NCBI GenBank assembly: GCA_021325385.1
Contig: JAJPHH010000137.1
Span: 1 to 64,000, forward strand
Direction of reading: 5' to 3'
DNA length: 64,000 bases
Origin: Alphaproteobacteria bacterium
GTDB taxonomy: Bacteria; Pseudomonadota; Alphaproteobacteria; Rhizobiales; Beijerinckiaceae
Both the position numbers and the translations under genes were made by a program. Under the pieces are notes generated by a model. The model had not been told where the DNA came from, ran no database searches, and saw only the letters and a program-made list of their open reading frames with translations. This document shows, one piece after another, positions 54,615 through 63,503 of this stretch (position 1 is the first letter of the stretch; the number at the start of each line of letters is the position of its first letter).

Positions 54615-55712
54615 ATGATGCCCGGCGATTTGGGCGCAGATTCCGCCTCCCTCCCGAATCCTGCGCCGGAGCAGGACGTCGCGCGAGCGGCTGCCGCAAT
54701 CGCGCCGCTCGCCAATCTCCCTTTATTTTTCAAGCTGCGCGGTAGGCAGGCCGTGGTCGCCGGCGGCTCGGACGCCGCGGCTTGGAAGGCCGAGCTCCTT
54801 GCTGCGGCGGGGGCGCAAGTCAGAGCGTTCGCCGCGGCGCCGTCCGAGAAAATGACGGAAGTCGCGGGCCGGCGAAGCGGCGAGGTCAGGATCGAGCGCC
54901 GGCGCTGGCGGCCCGAGGATTTGGCCGGCGCGGCGCTCGCCGTCGGCGATTTCGCCGATCGCGCCGAGTCCGCCGCTTTCCACGCCGCCGGCCGCGCCGC
55001 CGGCGCGCCGGTCAATGTCGTCGACCAGCCGGAATTCTGCGATTTCTCCTTCGGCGCAATCGTCAACCGCTCGCCGCTCGTCATCGGCGTCTCGACCGAC
55101 GGCGCCGCGCCGGTTTTCGGCCAAACTTTGCGCGGCCGGCTCGAATCGCTGATCCCGCAGGGCTTCGCCGCCTGGGCGGCTGCGGCCGACCGCTGGCGCG
55201 ACCACGTCCAGGGACTGGGCGCGAACTTTCGCCGCCGCCGCAACTTCTGGGAGCGCTTCGCCGCTCTCGCTATGGCCAAGGCCGATCGGCCGCCATCCGA
55301 GGACGACCTGCGCGCCCTCATCGAGGCTGCGCGCGTGGACGCCGCCGCGGAGGAGGGCGAGGCGATCGTCGTTTGCGCGGGGCCGGGCGGCGCCGAATCG
55401 CTGACGCTGAAAGCCTGGCGCGCGTTGCAATCGGCCGACGCAATCGTCTTCGACGACCTCGTCCCCTCGGAAATCCTCGATCTCGGGCGCCGAGAGGCGG
55501 CGCGGATCAGAGCGGATCAAGCTCGCGAGGCTGTCGACAGGCTCGTCTCGCTCTGCCGAGAGGGCAAGAAAGTCGTCCGGATCAGAGCGGGGGCGGCCGA
55601 TCTTCGCGCGGACGACGAGGAGATCGCGGCGTTGCGGCGAGACAGAATCGCTTATGCGATCGTTCCCGGCGTTGCCTCGCTCGCGGTCGCCAAGAGCGAG
55701 CCAGGGCCTTGA
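54615..55712 (+). CDS. CysG-like siroheme synthase with truncated, degenerate methyltransferase half
   Basis: A 365-residue protein. Residues 30-220 match the CysG/Met8 precorrin-2 dehydrogenase-ferrochelatase (LRGRQAVVAGGSDAAAWKAELLAAAGAQV, VNVVDQPEFCDFSFGAIVNRSPLVIGVSTDGAAPVFGQTLRGRLESLIP). The rest begins like uroporphyrinogen-III C-methyltransferase (GPGGAESLTLKAWRALQSADAIVFDDLV) but the GGDP loop reads RAGAADL. The protein also stops at VPGVASL, about half the usual domain length. The first half may work; methylation probably does not. Confidence 0.85.
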   Translation: MMPGDLGADSASLPNPAPEQDVARAAAAIAPLANLPLFFKLRGRQAVVAGGSDAAAWKAELLAAAGAQVRAFAAAPSEKMTEVAGRRSGEVRIERRRWRPEDLAGAALAVGDFADRAESAAFHAAGRAAGAPVNVVDQPEFCDFSFGAIVNRSPLVIGVSTDGAAPVFGQTLRGRLESLIPQGFAAWAAAADRWRDHVQGLGANFRRRRNFWERFAALAMAKADRPPSEDDLRALIEAARVDAAAEEGEAIVVCAGPGGAESLTLKAWRALQSADAIVFDDLVPSEILDLGRREAARIRADQAREAVDRLVSLCREGKKVVRIRAGAADLRADDEEIAALRRDRIAYAIVPGVASLAVAKSEPGP

Positions 55713-56566
55713 GGCTTTTCGTCTTCGGCCTCGGCTACAGCGCCCGCCATTTCGTCGCCGGCCTCGCCGACGCCGAGGTCGTCGGCACGGCGCGCGAAGC
55801 CGGCAAAGCCGAGAAGGACGATCGCGTCGAGCTTCTCGCTTTCGACGGCGCCCGAGCCGATCCCGCCATCCAAACGCATCTGTCAAAGAGTGACGCGCTG
55901 CTGATTTCGATCCCCCCTGGCGAGGGCGGCGACCCCGTTCTCACGCATTTCGCGGCAATGATCGCCGGCTCGCGCTGGCGCGCGATCGTATACCTCTCGA
56001 CCGTGGGGGTTTACGGCGATCACGGCGGAGCGTGGGTGGACGAGACGAGCGCGACGCGGCCGAGCTCTGCGCGGAACCGCGCCCGGGTCGACGCCGAGCA
56101 GGGCTGGCTGAGGCTCGGGCGCGAGATCGGCGCGCCTGTCCACATCCTCCGTCTCGCTGGCATTTACGGGCCCCGCCGCAACGCCCTGATCAATCTGCGC
56201 GACGGTCGCGCTCGGCGCATCGTCAAGCCAGGCCAGGTCTTCAACCGCATCCATGTCGCCGACATCGCTCAGGCGATCGGCCTGGCGATCGAAGCGGGAG
56301 GGGCGGGCGAAATTTGGAACGTCGCCGACGACGAGCCGGCGCCGCCGCAGGATGTGATCGCCTTCGCGGCCGCGCTGCTTGGCCTGCCGGCGCCGCCGGA
56401 CGAGCCTTTCGGCAGCGCCGACTTAACGCCGATGGCGCGGAGCTTTTATAGCGACAACCGGCGCGTTTCGAACGCCAAGTTGAAGCGCAAACTCGGCTTC
56501 AAGCCGCACTATCCGACTTACCGGGAAGGTCTTGGCGCGCTCGCCGCGGCCGGCGAGGGCGGCTGA
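55709..56566 (+). CDS. atypical SDR-family NAD(P)-binding protein (TTG start)
   Basis: A 285-residue protein beginning MRLFVFGLGYSARHFVAGLA, with a Rossmann motif (GLGYSAR). A YLSTVGVYGDHGGAWVDET segment, RLAGIYGPRRNAL and FNRIHVADIAQAI follow, placing it in the atypical SDR/NAD-dependent epimerase group (YeeZ-like). The substrate is unknown. The TTG at 55709 overlaps the previous stop; the ORF-track start lies in another frame of the CysG-like gene. Confidence 0.8.
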   Translation: MRLFVFGLGYSARHFVAGLADAEVVGTAREAGKAEKDDRVELLAFDGARADPAIQTHLSKSDALLISIPPGEGGDPVLTHFAAMIAGSRWRAIVYLSTVGVYGDHGGAWVDETSATRPSSARNRARVDAEQGWLRLGREIGAPVHILRLAGIYGPRRNALINLRDGRARRIVKPGQVFNRIHVADIAQAIGLAIEAGGAGEIWNVADDEPAPPQDVIAFAAALLGLPAPPDEPFGSADLTPMARSFYSDNRRVSNAKLKRKLGFKPHYPTYREGLGALAAAGEGG

Positions 56567-56567
56567 A

Positions 56568-56589
56568 CGCGTCATCTTTTTTTGACGCG
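56568..56589. terminator. candidate hairpin between convergent SDR and nfuA genes
   Basis: CGCGTCA (56568-56574) and TGACGCG (56583-56589) form a 7-bp stem with a U-rich loop between convergent genes. The T-run is in the loop rather than after it, so it is not a canonical rho-independent terminator. Confidence 0.35.
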
Positions 56590-56637
56590 GCGGCGAAAGG
56601 AAAAATCGCTTGCGCGCCGCGACGCGCTCTTTACAGG

Positions 56638-57195
56638 TCAGACCTGCTCGATGGCGCGCACTTCAGGCAGGAAATGGTGGAACAGATTCTGGATTCCGTG
56701 CTTGAGCGTCGCGGTCGAGGAGGGGCAGCCAGAGCAGGCGCCCTTCATATTGAGATAGACCACGCCGTCGCGATAGCCCTTGAAGGTGATGTCGCCGCCG
56801 TCGCCGGCCACGGCGGGCCGGACGCGAGTCTCGATCAGCTCTTTAATCGTGTCGACGACCTCGGAATCCTTCTCGTCGAAAAATTCGCCCGCGGCGTCGA
56901 TCGGCGCAGGTTCGCCCGCGAGGATCGGCTCGCCCGACAAATAGAATTCCGTGATCACGCCGAGGATCGCGGGCCTGAGGTGCTGCCACTCGCCCTCGCT
57001 CTTGGTCACCGAGATGAAATCCGGCGCAAAAAAGACGCCGCTCACGCCGGGCACTTGCAGCAAAGCCTTGGCGAGCGGCGAGCGCTCCGCCTCGGCCGGA
57101 TCGCGCGCCTCGAACGTGCCTTCGGGCATCACCGGTTGACCGGGCAGGAACTTCAAGGTCGCCGGATTGGGCGTAGCTTCGGTCTGGATGAACAA
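56638..57195 (-). CDS. nfuA: NfuA-type iron-sulfur scaffold/carrier (TTG start)
   Basis: A 185-residue protein: FIQTEATPNPATLKFLPG is the N-terminal Nfu_N signature and GACSGCPSSTATLKHGIQNLFHHFLPEV the C-terminal NifU-like domain with the CxxC cluster ligand pair. It carries Fe-S clusters to target enzymes. The TTG at 57195 gives the usual N-terminus; the ORF-track extension is not conserved. It is divergent from soxA. Confidence 0.92.
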   Translation of the reverse strand: MFIQTEATPNPATLKFLPGQPVMPEGTFEARDPAEAERSPLAKALLQVPGVSGVFFAPDFISVTKSEGEWQHLRPAILGVITEFYLSGEPILAGEPAPIDAAGEFFDEKDSEVVDTIKELIETRVRPAVAGDGGDITFKGYRDGVVYLNMKGACSGCPSSTATLKHGIQNLFHHFLPEVRAIEQV

Positions 57196-57338
57196 GAGGC
57201 GGACTCCGCGGGAAAAAGGCAATTCGTTAGGCAAAATAGGAAGCGAGGCGGGGGGATGCAAGCAAAGCCCCCTTTCTCGCCGCATAGCCGCTGTCGCCGC
57301 GGTCGGCGAGCGCCGCTGCAGATGGCGGGAACGCTGCC

Positions 57339-60302
57339 ATGACCGGCGGTTTTCGCACGGCTTCCGGCGGCCGCGTCGATCGCGCCAAGCCGATCGAATT
57401 CTCCTTTGACGATGTCCGCTACCGCGGGCTCGCCGGCGACACGCTCGCTTCCGCGCTGCTCGCCAATGGCGTGCGACTGGTCGGCCGCTCGTTCAAATAC
57501 CACCGGCCGCGCGGGATATTGGCGGCCGGCTCGGAAGAGCCGAACGCGCTTGTCGGAATCGGGGCCCGCGAAAGCCGGTTCACGCCGAATTTGCGCGCGA
57601 CTCAGGTCGAGCTCTATCGCGGCCTGCAAGCGGTCAGTCAGAACAAGTGGCCGTCGCTGCGCCGCGATTTCCAAGCGATCAATGGCTGGCTGTCGCCGCT
57701 CTTTCCGGCCGGCTTTTACTATAAGACGTTCATGCGGCCCACGGCGGCGTGGAGGAGCCTTTATGAGCCGCTGATCCGAAGAGCCGCCGGCCTCGGCCGC
57801 GCGCCGAAAGCCCGCGACGCCGACCGCTACGCCAATCTTTACGCCCATTGCGATGTCGCCATCGTCGGCGCGGGGCCGGCCGGGCTCGCCGCCGCTCTGG
57901 CCGCAGCGCGCGGCGGCGGCCGCGTGATCGTCTTCGACGAGCAAGCCGAAATGGGCGGCTCGCTGCTCGCTGAGACGAGGGCGCGGATCGACGGCAGGAG
58001 CGCCGCCGAATGGCTTGCCGCGACCCTTGCCGAGTTGCGCGCCCGGCCGAACGTGACGCTCGTCCCGCGCGCGCAAATCTTCGGCTACTACGCCCAGAAC
58101 TTCCTCGGCGGCCTCGAACGGCTAACGGATCATCTCGCCGAGCCGGATCCGCGCCTGCCGCGCGAGCGCCTGTGGCAGGTTCGCGCCAAGCGCGTCGTGC
58201 TCGCGACAGGCGCGCATGAGCGGCCGCTGGTCTTCCCGAACAACGACCGGCCGGGGATCATGCTCGCCGAGGCGGCGCGGACATACCTCCAGCGCTACGG
58301 CGTCAAGCCGGGCTCGCGCGCTTTGATTGCGACCGCTCATGATTCGGCTTATCGCGCCGCGCTCGAATTGGCGGAAGCAGGGGTCGACATCGCGATGATC
58401 GCGGATTTGCGCGACGAAACGACGGGCGAATGGCCGGATTTGGCGCGCAAGGCGGGCTTGCGAGTCGAACAAGGCGCGCGCATTCGCGGGGCTCGCGGCA
58501 AGCTCCAGGTGAGCGGGGTTCGCGTCGCCGCGCGCGGGGGCGAGCAGACGATCGCCTGCGATCTGCTTGCGATGAGCGGCGGTTGGACGCCGAGCGTGCA
58601 TCTCTTTTCCCAATCGCGCGGCAAGCTCGTCTTCGACGAGGCGCTGCAAGCTTTTCTCCCAGGGGAATCGGCGCAGGACGAACGCTCGGCCGGCGCTTGC
58701 CGCGGCGTTTTCCGCTTGGCCGCCGCGCTCAAGGACGGCGCCGAGGCGGGCGCCGCCGCGCTCGGCGCGAGCGCGCCGAGCTTTGCGGTCGAGGATGCGC
58801 CGGAGGCGGGCGGCGGTCTTGTCGGCCAGCCGCCCGGCTCAGGGTACGACGCGAAGGCGTTCGTCGATTTCCAGAACGACGTCACCGCCCGCGATCTTTC
58901 ACTCGCGACTCGCGAGGGGTTCCGCTCGATAGAACATGTCAAGCGCTATACGACGAGCGGCATGGCGACCGATCAGGGGAAGACGTCGAACATGAACGCG
59001 CTCGCCATCGCCGCCGAGGCGCTGGCCAAACCCATCGCGGAAGTCGGACTCACCACGTTTCGTCCGCCCTACACGCCGGTGACTTTCGCAACCTTCGCCC
59101 ATATGTCGCGGCGAGGACTGTTCGATCCGGTTCGCAAAACGCCGCTGCATGACTGGGCCGAGGAGCATGGCGCGATTTTCGAGGAGGCTGGTCTGTGGAA
59201 GCGCGCGTCCTATTTCAGGCGAGCCGGCGAGACGCTGCGCGAGACCCATATCCGCGAATGCCTCGGCACGCGTCAGCGCGCCGGCATGATGGACGCGTCG
59301 ACTCTCGGCAAACTCGAAGTGACCGGCCCCGACGCGGTCGAATTCCTCAATCGCCTCTACGTCAACTCCTTCGACAAGCTCGCCGTCGGCCGCTGCCGCT
59401 ATGGCCTGATGCTGACCGAAGCCGGCTTCGTCATGGACGACGGCGTCGTCGCGCGGCTTGCGCCTGATCGTTTTCATGTCACCACGACCAGCGTCGGCGT
59501 CGGCCGCGTCGTCGCGCAGATGGAGGATTTTCTCCAGACCGAATGGCCGGACCTCGATGTCTGGTTCACGCCGGTCACCGAGCAATGGGCGACGATCGCC
59601 ATCAATGGTCCGATGGCGCGCCAAATGCTCCAGCCGCTGATCGAGGGCATCGACATTTCGCCTGCCGCGATGCCGCATATGAGCATGCGCGAAGGCCGCA
59701 TCTGCGGCGTTCCGACGCGCCTCGCCCGCGTCAGCTTCACCGGCGAGCTCGGCTTCGAGGTCAATGTACCGGCGGATTATGGCCGCGCGGTCTGGGAGGC
59801 GATCTGGGCCGAAGGACGCAAGCTCGATTGCGTCGTCTACGGCCTCGACACGCTGCTCATCCTGCGCGCCGAAAAGGGCTATATCGTCGTCGGCCAGGAG
59901 ACGGACGGAACCGTGACGCCGGATGATCTCGGCCTCGGCCGCATGGTCGCCAAGAACAAGCCTGATTTCATCGGCAAGCGCTCGCTCACGACGCCGGACT
60001 TGACCCGCGCCGGGCGCAAGCAGCTTGTCGGATTGCTGCCAGAAGATGTCGAAATCAAGCTCGACGAAGGCGCGCAGATCGTCCACGAAGAGAAGCTCGC
60101 GATCGGCTCGCCGGCGCTCGGCCACGTCACCTCGTCCTATTGGAGCCCGACCTTGCAGCGCGGTTTCGCTCTGGCGCTCGTCGCCGGCGGCCGCAGCATA
60201 ATGGGCGCGCGCGCCCATGTGACGACGATGGACGGAACCCGGCCGGCGCAAATCGTCGAGCCGATCTTCTACGACAAGGAGGGCAAGCGGCTTGACGCCT
60301 GA
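57339..60302 (+). CDS. soxA: sarcosine oxidase alpha subunit
   Basis: A 987-residue subunit. An N-terminal ferredoxin-like plug region (IEFSFDDVRYRGLAGDTLASALLANGVRLVGRSFKYHRPRG) precedes a FAD/NAD-binding domain (DVAIVGAGPAGLAAALAAARGG) and a C-terminal GcvT-like tetrahydrofolate domain (TLGKLEVTGPDAVEFLNRLYVN, FTGELGFEVNVPADYG). It hands the C1 unit from sarcosine to THF. It is divergent from nfuA and followed by soxG with a 10-bp overlap. soxB and soxD lie about 56 kb upstream. Confidence 0.97.
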   Translation: MTGGFRTASGGRVDRAKPIEFSFDDVRYRGLAGDTLASALLANGVRLVGRSFKYHRPRGILAAGSEEPNALVGIGARESRFTPNLRATQVELYRGLQAVSQNKWPSLRRDFQAINGWLSPLFPAGFYYKTFMRPTAAWRSLYEPLIRRAAGLGRAPKARDADRYANLYAHCDVAIVGAGPAGLAAALAAARGGGRVIVFDEQAEMGGSLLAETRARIDGRSAAEWLAATLAELRARPNVTLVPRAQIFGYYAQNFLGGLERLTDHLAEPDPRLPRERLWQVRAKRVVLATGAHERPLVFPNNDRPGIMLAEAARTYLQRYGVKPGSRALIATAHDSAYRAALELAEAGVDIAMIADLRDETTGEWPDLARKAGLRVEQGARIRGARGKLQVSGVRVAARGGEQTIACDLLAMSGGWTPSVHLFSQSRGKLVFDEALQAFLPGESAQDERSAGACRGVFRLAAALKDGAEAGAAALGASAPSFAVEDAPEAGGGLVGQPPGSGYDAKAFVDFQNDVTARDLSLATREGFRSIEHVKRYTTSGMATDQGKTSNMNALAIAAEALAKPIAEVGLTTFRPPYTPVTFATFAHMSRRGLFDPVRKTPLHDWAEEHGAIFEEAGLWKRASYFRRAGETLRETHIRECLGTRQRAGMMDASTLGKLEVTGPDAVEFLNRLYVNSFDKLAVGRCRYGLMLTEAGFVMDDGVVARLAPDRFHVTTTSVGVGRVVAQMEDFLQTEWPDLDVWFTPVTEQWATIAINGPMARQMLQPLIEGIDISPAAMPHMSMREGRICGVPTRLARVSFTGELGFEVNVPADYGRAVWEAIWAEGRKLDCVVYGLDTLLILRAEKGYIVVGQETDGTVTPDDLGLGRMVAKNKPDFIGKRSLTTPDLTRAGRKQLVGLLPEDVEIKLDEGAQIVHEEKLAIGSPALGHVTSSYWSPTLQRGFALALVAGGRSIMGARAHVTTMDGTRPAQIVEPIFYDKEGKRLDA

Positions 60303-60855
60303 CGCGCTGCGCCGTCCGCCTCTGGCGAGCTTCGTCCCGCCGCGCGCATCGCGCGCGGAAGTTTCTTTCTGCAAACCGGCGACGCGGCTGACCCTACGCG
60401 GCCGCGAGCACGCGGCGCGAGCCGCCGCCGCATTCGGCCCGGCGCCGCCGCTGCGGCCCCTGCGCGCCGTCGAGAAAGACGCTCGTGCTGCGATCTGGCA
60501 GAGTCCTGACGAGTGGCTGTTGATCGCCGAGGATTCGGAGCCTCGGCCGCTGATCGACTTGCTGCAAGCGGCGCTTGCGGACGTCCCGCACGGTCTCGTC
60601 GACATTTCACATCGCCAGGCGGCGCTCGAGATCAGCGGCGCCGGCGCGGCGCGACTGCTCAACGCCGGCGTGCCGCTCGATCTCGATCTCTCCGCCTTTC
60701 CGGCCGGCATGGCGGCGCGTACGCTGCTGGTCAAAGCGGATATCCTGCTGTGGCGGCGCGGCGTCGAGCGTTTCCGGCTGGAGTTCGGCCGCTCTTTTTC
60801 GGCTTATGTCGTCGACATACTCGCGCAAGCCGCAGCCGATCAGGAGGCGTGCTGA
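60292..60855 (+). CDS. soxG: sarcosine oxidase gamma subunit (TTG start)
   Basis: A 187-residue protein with the SoxG pattern: AAIWQSPDEWLLIAED, VDISHRQAALEISGAGAARLLNAGVPLDLDLSAFPAGMAARTLLVKADILLWRRG and FRLEFGRSFSAYVVDIL. The start TTG 60292 lies inside the soxA 3' end after AAGGAGGG. It completes the heterotetramer with SoxA, SoxB and SoxD. Confidence 0.93.
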   Translation: MTPDALRRPPLASFVPPRASRAEVSFCKPATRLTLRGREHAARAAAAFGPAPPLRPLRAVEKDARAAIWQSPDEWLLIAEDSEPRPLIDLLQAALADVPHGLVDISHRQAALEISGAGAARLLNAGVPLDLDLSAFPAGMAARTLLVKADILLWRRGVERFRLEFGRSFSAYVVDILAQAAADQEAC

Positions 60856-60879
60856 CTGGATCAGAATCAGGAACAGAGC

Positions 60880-60990
60880 CGTCATGGCCGGGCTTGTCCC
60901 GGCCACCCACGCCCCTGAGGCCGTACGCCAACGTCGAATCGTACGTGCGGCGTCGCCGCGTGGATGGCCGGACAATCCGGCCATGACGAC
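60880..60990. repeat. REP-like inverted pair between soxG and sdaA
   Basis: GTCATGGCCGGGCTTGTCCC (from 60881) with a CGGCCACCCACG tail is mirrored by CGTGGATGGCCGGACAATCC... at 60958-60990. These are two inverted copies of one roughly 32-bp GC-rich palindromic unit with about 45 bp between them. Such GTCATGGCCGG units are common dispersed repeats in alphaproteobacterial genomes. It fills most of the soxG-sdaA gap. Confidence 0.85.
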
Positions 60991-61014
60991 AAAGGGTACT
61001 GACGGAGCCGAATG

Positions 61015-62385
61015 ATGATTAGCGTCTTCGAACTCTTCAAGATCGGCATCGGCCCGTCCTCGTCGCATACGGTCGGTCCGATGAAGGCGGCGGCTGCTTT
61101 CGTCGAAGGCCTGGCGGCGCGGGGCGCGCTCGCCGCGACGGCGCGCGTTCATGTCGATCTCTATGGCTCGCTCGCCTTCACCGGCAAGGGCCACGCCGTC
61201 GATAAGGCGCTGATCCTCGGCCTAGCCGGCGAGAAGCCGGCGACGATCGATCCTGATGCGGCCGACCGGATCGTCCTGGAGACCCGCGCGGCGAAAAGCC
61301 TGCCCCTCGGCGGCAAGCGCGCCATTCCCTTCGATCCCGAGGCGGCGATCCGCTTCGATACGATCACGCAGCCGAAGCGCCATCCCAACACGCTGCGCCT
61401 TGTCGCCGCCGACGCCGAAGGCGCGACGCTGCTCGACGAGACCTGGTGCTCGATCGGCGGCGGCTTCATCTTGCGCGAGGACGAAGCCGAGGCGGAGACG
61501 GCGGCGAGCGCCACGTACCCTTATCCGTTTCGTTCCGCCGCCGATCTGATGGCGCGCGGAAGAGAGAGCGGTCTTTCCTTCGCCGAGATGGTCCGCGCCA
61601 ACGAAGCCGCGCTGCGGCCGCTGACCGAAGTCGACGCCCATGTCGATCTCGTCATTGCCGCCATGCTCGCCTGCATCGATCGCGGTCTTGCCGTCGAAGG
61701 CTTGTTGCCGGGCGGGCTCAAGGTGAGGCGCAGGGCCAAGGCGATCTATGAACGGCTCAAAGCGAACGTCTCGCTCAACGCCCGCGCCGCGCATGAAATC
61801 ATGGATTTCGTTTCGGTCTACGCCATGGCGGTGAACGAGGAGAACGCCGCCGGCGGCAGAGTCGTCACGGCGCCGACCAATGGCGCCGCGGGCGTGATCC
61901 CGTCCGTGCTGCGCTACTATCGCGACCATTGCATCGGCGCGACGGAGGACGGCATGCGCGCCTTCATCCTGACAGCGACCGCGATCGGCGCCCTCTTCAA
62001 GATGAATGCGTCGATTTCCGGCGCCGAAGTCGGCTGCCAGGGCGAGGTCGGCGTCGCCTGCTCGATGGCCGCCGCCGGCCTTTGCGCCGCGCTCGGCGGC
62101 AGCAACGCGCAGATCGAAAACGCCGCCGAGATCGGCATGGAGCACCATCTCGGCATGACCTGCGATCCGGTCGGCGGCCTAGTGCAAATCCCCTGCATCG
62201 AGCGCAACGCTTTCGGCGCGGTGAAGGCGATCGCGGCGGCGTCGCTGGCGCTGCATGGCGACGGCAGCCATAAGGTGTCGCTCGATTCGGTGATCGCGAC
62301 GATGCGACAGACCGGGGCTGACATGCAGTCGAAATACAAGGAGACGTCGCTGGGCGGGCTGGCGGTGAATTTCGTCGAGTGTTGA
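61015..62385 (+). CDS. sdaA: L-serine ammonia-lyase (serine dehydratase)
   Basis: A 456-residue single-chain iron-sulfur serine dehydratase: [26 protein letters not shown] is the N-terminal signature. The alpha domain has [37 protein letters not shown] and [23 protein letters not shown] with the Cys residues for a [4Fe-4S] cluster. It converts serine to pyruvate and ammonia. Next to sox genes it suits a sarcosine-glycine-serine-pyruvate route. An ATG 3 bp earlier is an alternative start. Confidence 0.96.
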   Translation: MISVFELFKIGIGPSSSHTVGPMKAAAAFVEGLAARGALAATARVHVDLYGSLAFTGKGHAVDKALILGLAGEKPATIDPDAADRIVLETRAAKSLPLGGKRAIPFDPEAAIRFDTITQPKRHPNTLRLVAADAEGATLLDETWCSIGGGFILREDEAEAETAASATYPYPFRSAADLMARGRESGLSFAEMVRANEAALRPLTEVDAHVDLVIAAMLACIDRGLAVEGLLPGGLKVRRRAKAIYERLKANVSLNARAAHEIMDFVSVYAMAVNEENAAGGRVVTAPTNGAAGVIPSVLRYYRDHCIGATEDGMRAFILTATAIGALFKMNASISGAEVGCQGEVGVACSMAAAGLCAALGGSNAQIENAAEIGMEHHLGMTCDPVGGLVQIPCIERNAFGAVKAIAAASLALHGDGSHKVSLDSVIATMRQTGADMQSKYKETSLGGLAVNFVEC

Positions 62386-62481
62386 GGGGCGAGAGGTGGA
62401 GGACACGACGAATGTCTGAGGAAGCCGACAGCCATCGGACGAGACACCGCGATCGAATTTATCAAACGGATCGGCAATGTG

Positions 62482-62694
62482 ATGAAGGGCCTTGGAGATG
62501 CTTGCGAAGCCCTTCGGCCGTCGTTGACGAAAGAGCATTTTCGTATTTTTGCGGAGGCGTTTGGCGCGGCCGTCAGCGAACTTGACCTCGGTGTGCTCGA
62601 AATCATCTATCGATGTCACCCGGACCTCCGCCCCAAAGATATGCCTCGGGGGCCGACCCTCAGAGAAATCGAAAACGGAGAATGTCGGATTTAG
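62482..62694 (+). CDS. small hypothetical protein, possibly a fragment
   Basis: A 70-residue ORF (GLGDACEALRPSLTKEHFRIFAEAFGAAVSELDLGVLEIIYRCHPDLRPKDMPRG) with natural amino-acid composition but no clear Shine-Dalgarno. The frame is open upstream to 62386 without an ATG or GTG before 62479, so it may be an N-terminally truncated remnant. No family recognised. Confidence 0.4.
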   Translation: MKGLGDACEALRPSLTKEHFRIFAEAFGAAVSELDLGVLEIIYRCHPDLRPKDMPRGPTLREIENGECRI

Positions 62695-63503
62695 AGCGGG
62701 CCGGTGCGCTACTACCTTTTCGCTTTTCCACGATTAGTCCATAAGATCATTAGTTTACAGGAAAAGTACGAACTATCTCTTCGCGAAGCGCTCCGCTTCG
62801 GTTATAATACGAGCTTTCATGACGCAACGGAACACGGTTGGCGTCGCTGACCTGCAAATGTACGGACGAAAAGGATTTGGAAAACCCGTTTCCAAGTTTT
62901 TCCGCCGCTAAGCTATTGAAATCGCCCAAAACGGCCAAAGAAAGTTTGGAAAAATTTGGAAAAAGCTTAGTCGGCGGTTTGCTGCGTCGTTGATAAGAAA
63001 GGAGCTTTGGGAACGTGAAAATTGGATCAGCAGTCATTGTCGCGCGATCCAAGGATTTTCCAAATTTGGCGTGCGGGAGTATGAAATACGAATCCGCACA
63101 TTCCAAAACGCTCATCCTGGCACGACTTCTTTGGCGCTTCCCGCGCTTATCGTGCATGCCATCGTCGTGCTCGGCGTCAAGGTCAAGCCGGCTTCGCCGG
63201 TCGCTCCGCTTCGCTGCGCGAACCTTGACTCCTCCGCTCGGCGACGGCGTTTTTGCTACCGTGACCTTTGGTGACAAAGGTGGCCGTTGGCCGCTTTGTC
63301 ACCAAAGGCCACGGTAGCCAACAAGCCACGCCGACCGATCGCAGTCACCTGTCCGGAGCGAAGCGGAGGATCCGCCATAGCGCCTCGAAAGAGTACGTAC
63401 TTTGTTATCCGCCCATCGTGGCGCTATGCCGGGTTGACGGCGATCGGCCGGCGTGGCGCCGAGTCGTGTGTCGCCTTTTGACAGTGAACGTGAAAGTAGC
63501 CCC
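62695..63503. other. 809-bp region without a supported gene
   Basis: This stretch is more AT-rich than the rest (for example GAAAATTTGG-type tracts near 62930-62970) and its ORFs look like shadows. A TATAAT hexamer follows a CGAAGCG/CGCTTCG inverted pair near 62778-62806. The main structure is the long inverted repeat at 63255-63318. It may be a remnant of a mobile or repetitive element. Confidence 0.5.
63255..63318. repeat. long near-perfect inverted repeat (25-bp arms)
   Basis: Arms 63255-63279 (GCTACCGTGACCTTTGGTGA...) and 63294-63318 (CTTTGTCACCAAAGGCCACG...) pair over 25 bp with one mismatch, around a 14-nt loop that itself contains GGCC...GGCC. The hairpin would be very stable. It lies upstream of the SDR gene in non-coding DNA; candidates are a REP/MITE-type element or a strong terminator. 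Confidence 0.85.

Noticed and set aside
56611-56625. CTTGCGCGCC in the SDR/nfuA gap resembling the flagellar core
   Set aside because: Only the CTTGCGCG core matches, it is not before a flagellar gene and it lies between convergent genes.
58899-60734. 611-aa minus-strand ORF over soxA
   Set aside because: It is antisense to the C-terminal GcvT-like half of soxA, with no coherent domain.
62990-63274. 94-aa ORF in the gene-poor patch
   Set aside because: It runs into the inverted repeat and has no ribosome-binding site or recognisable domain.
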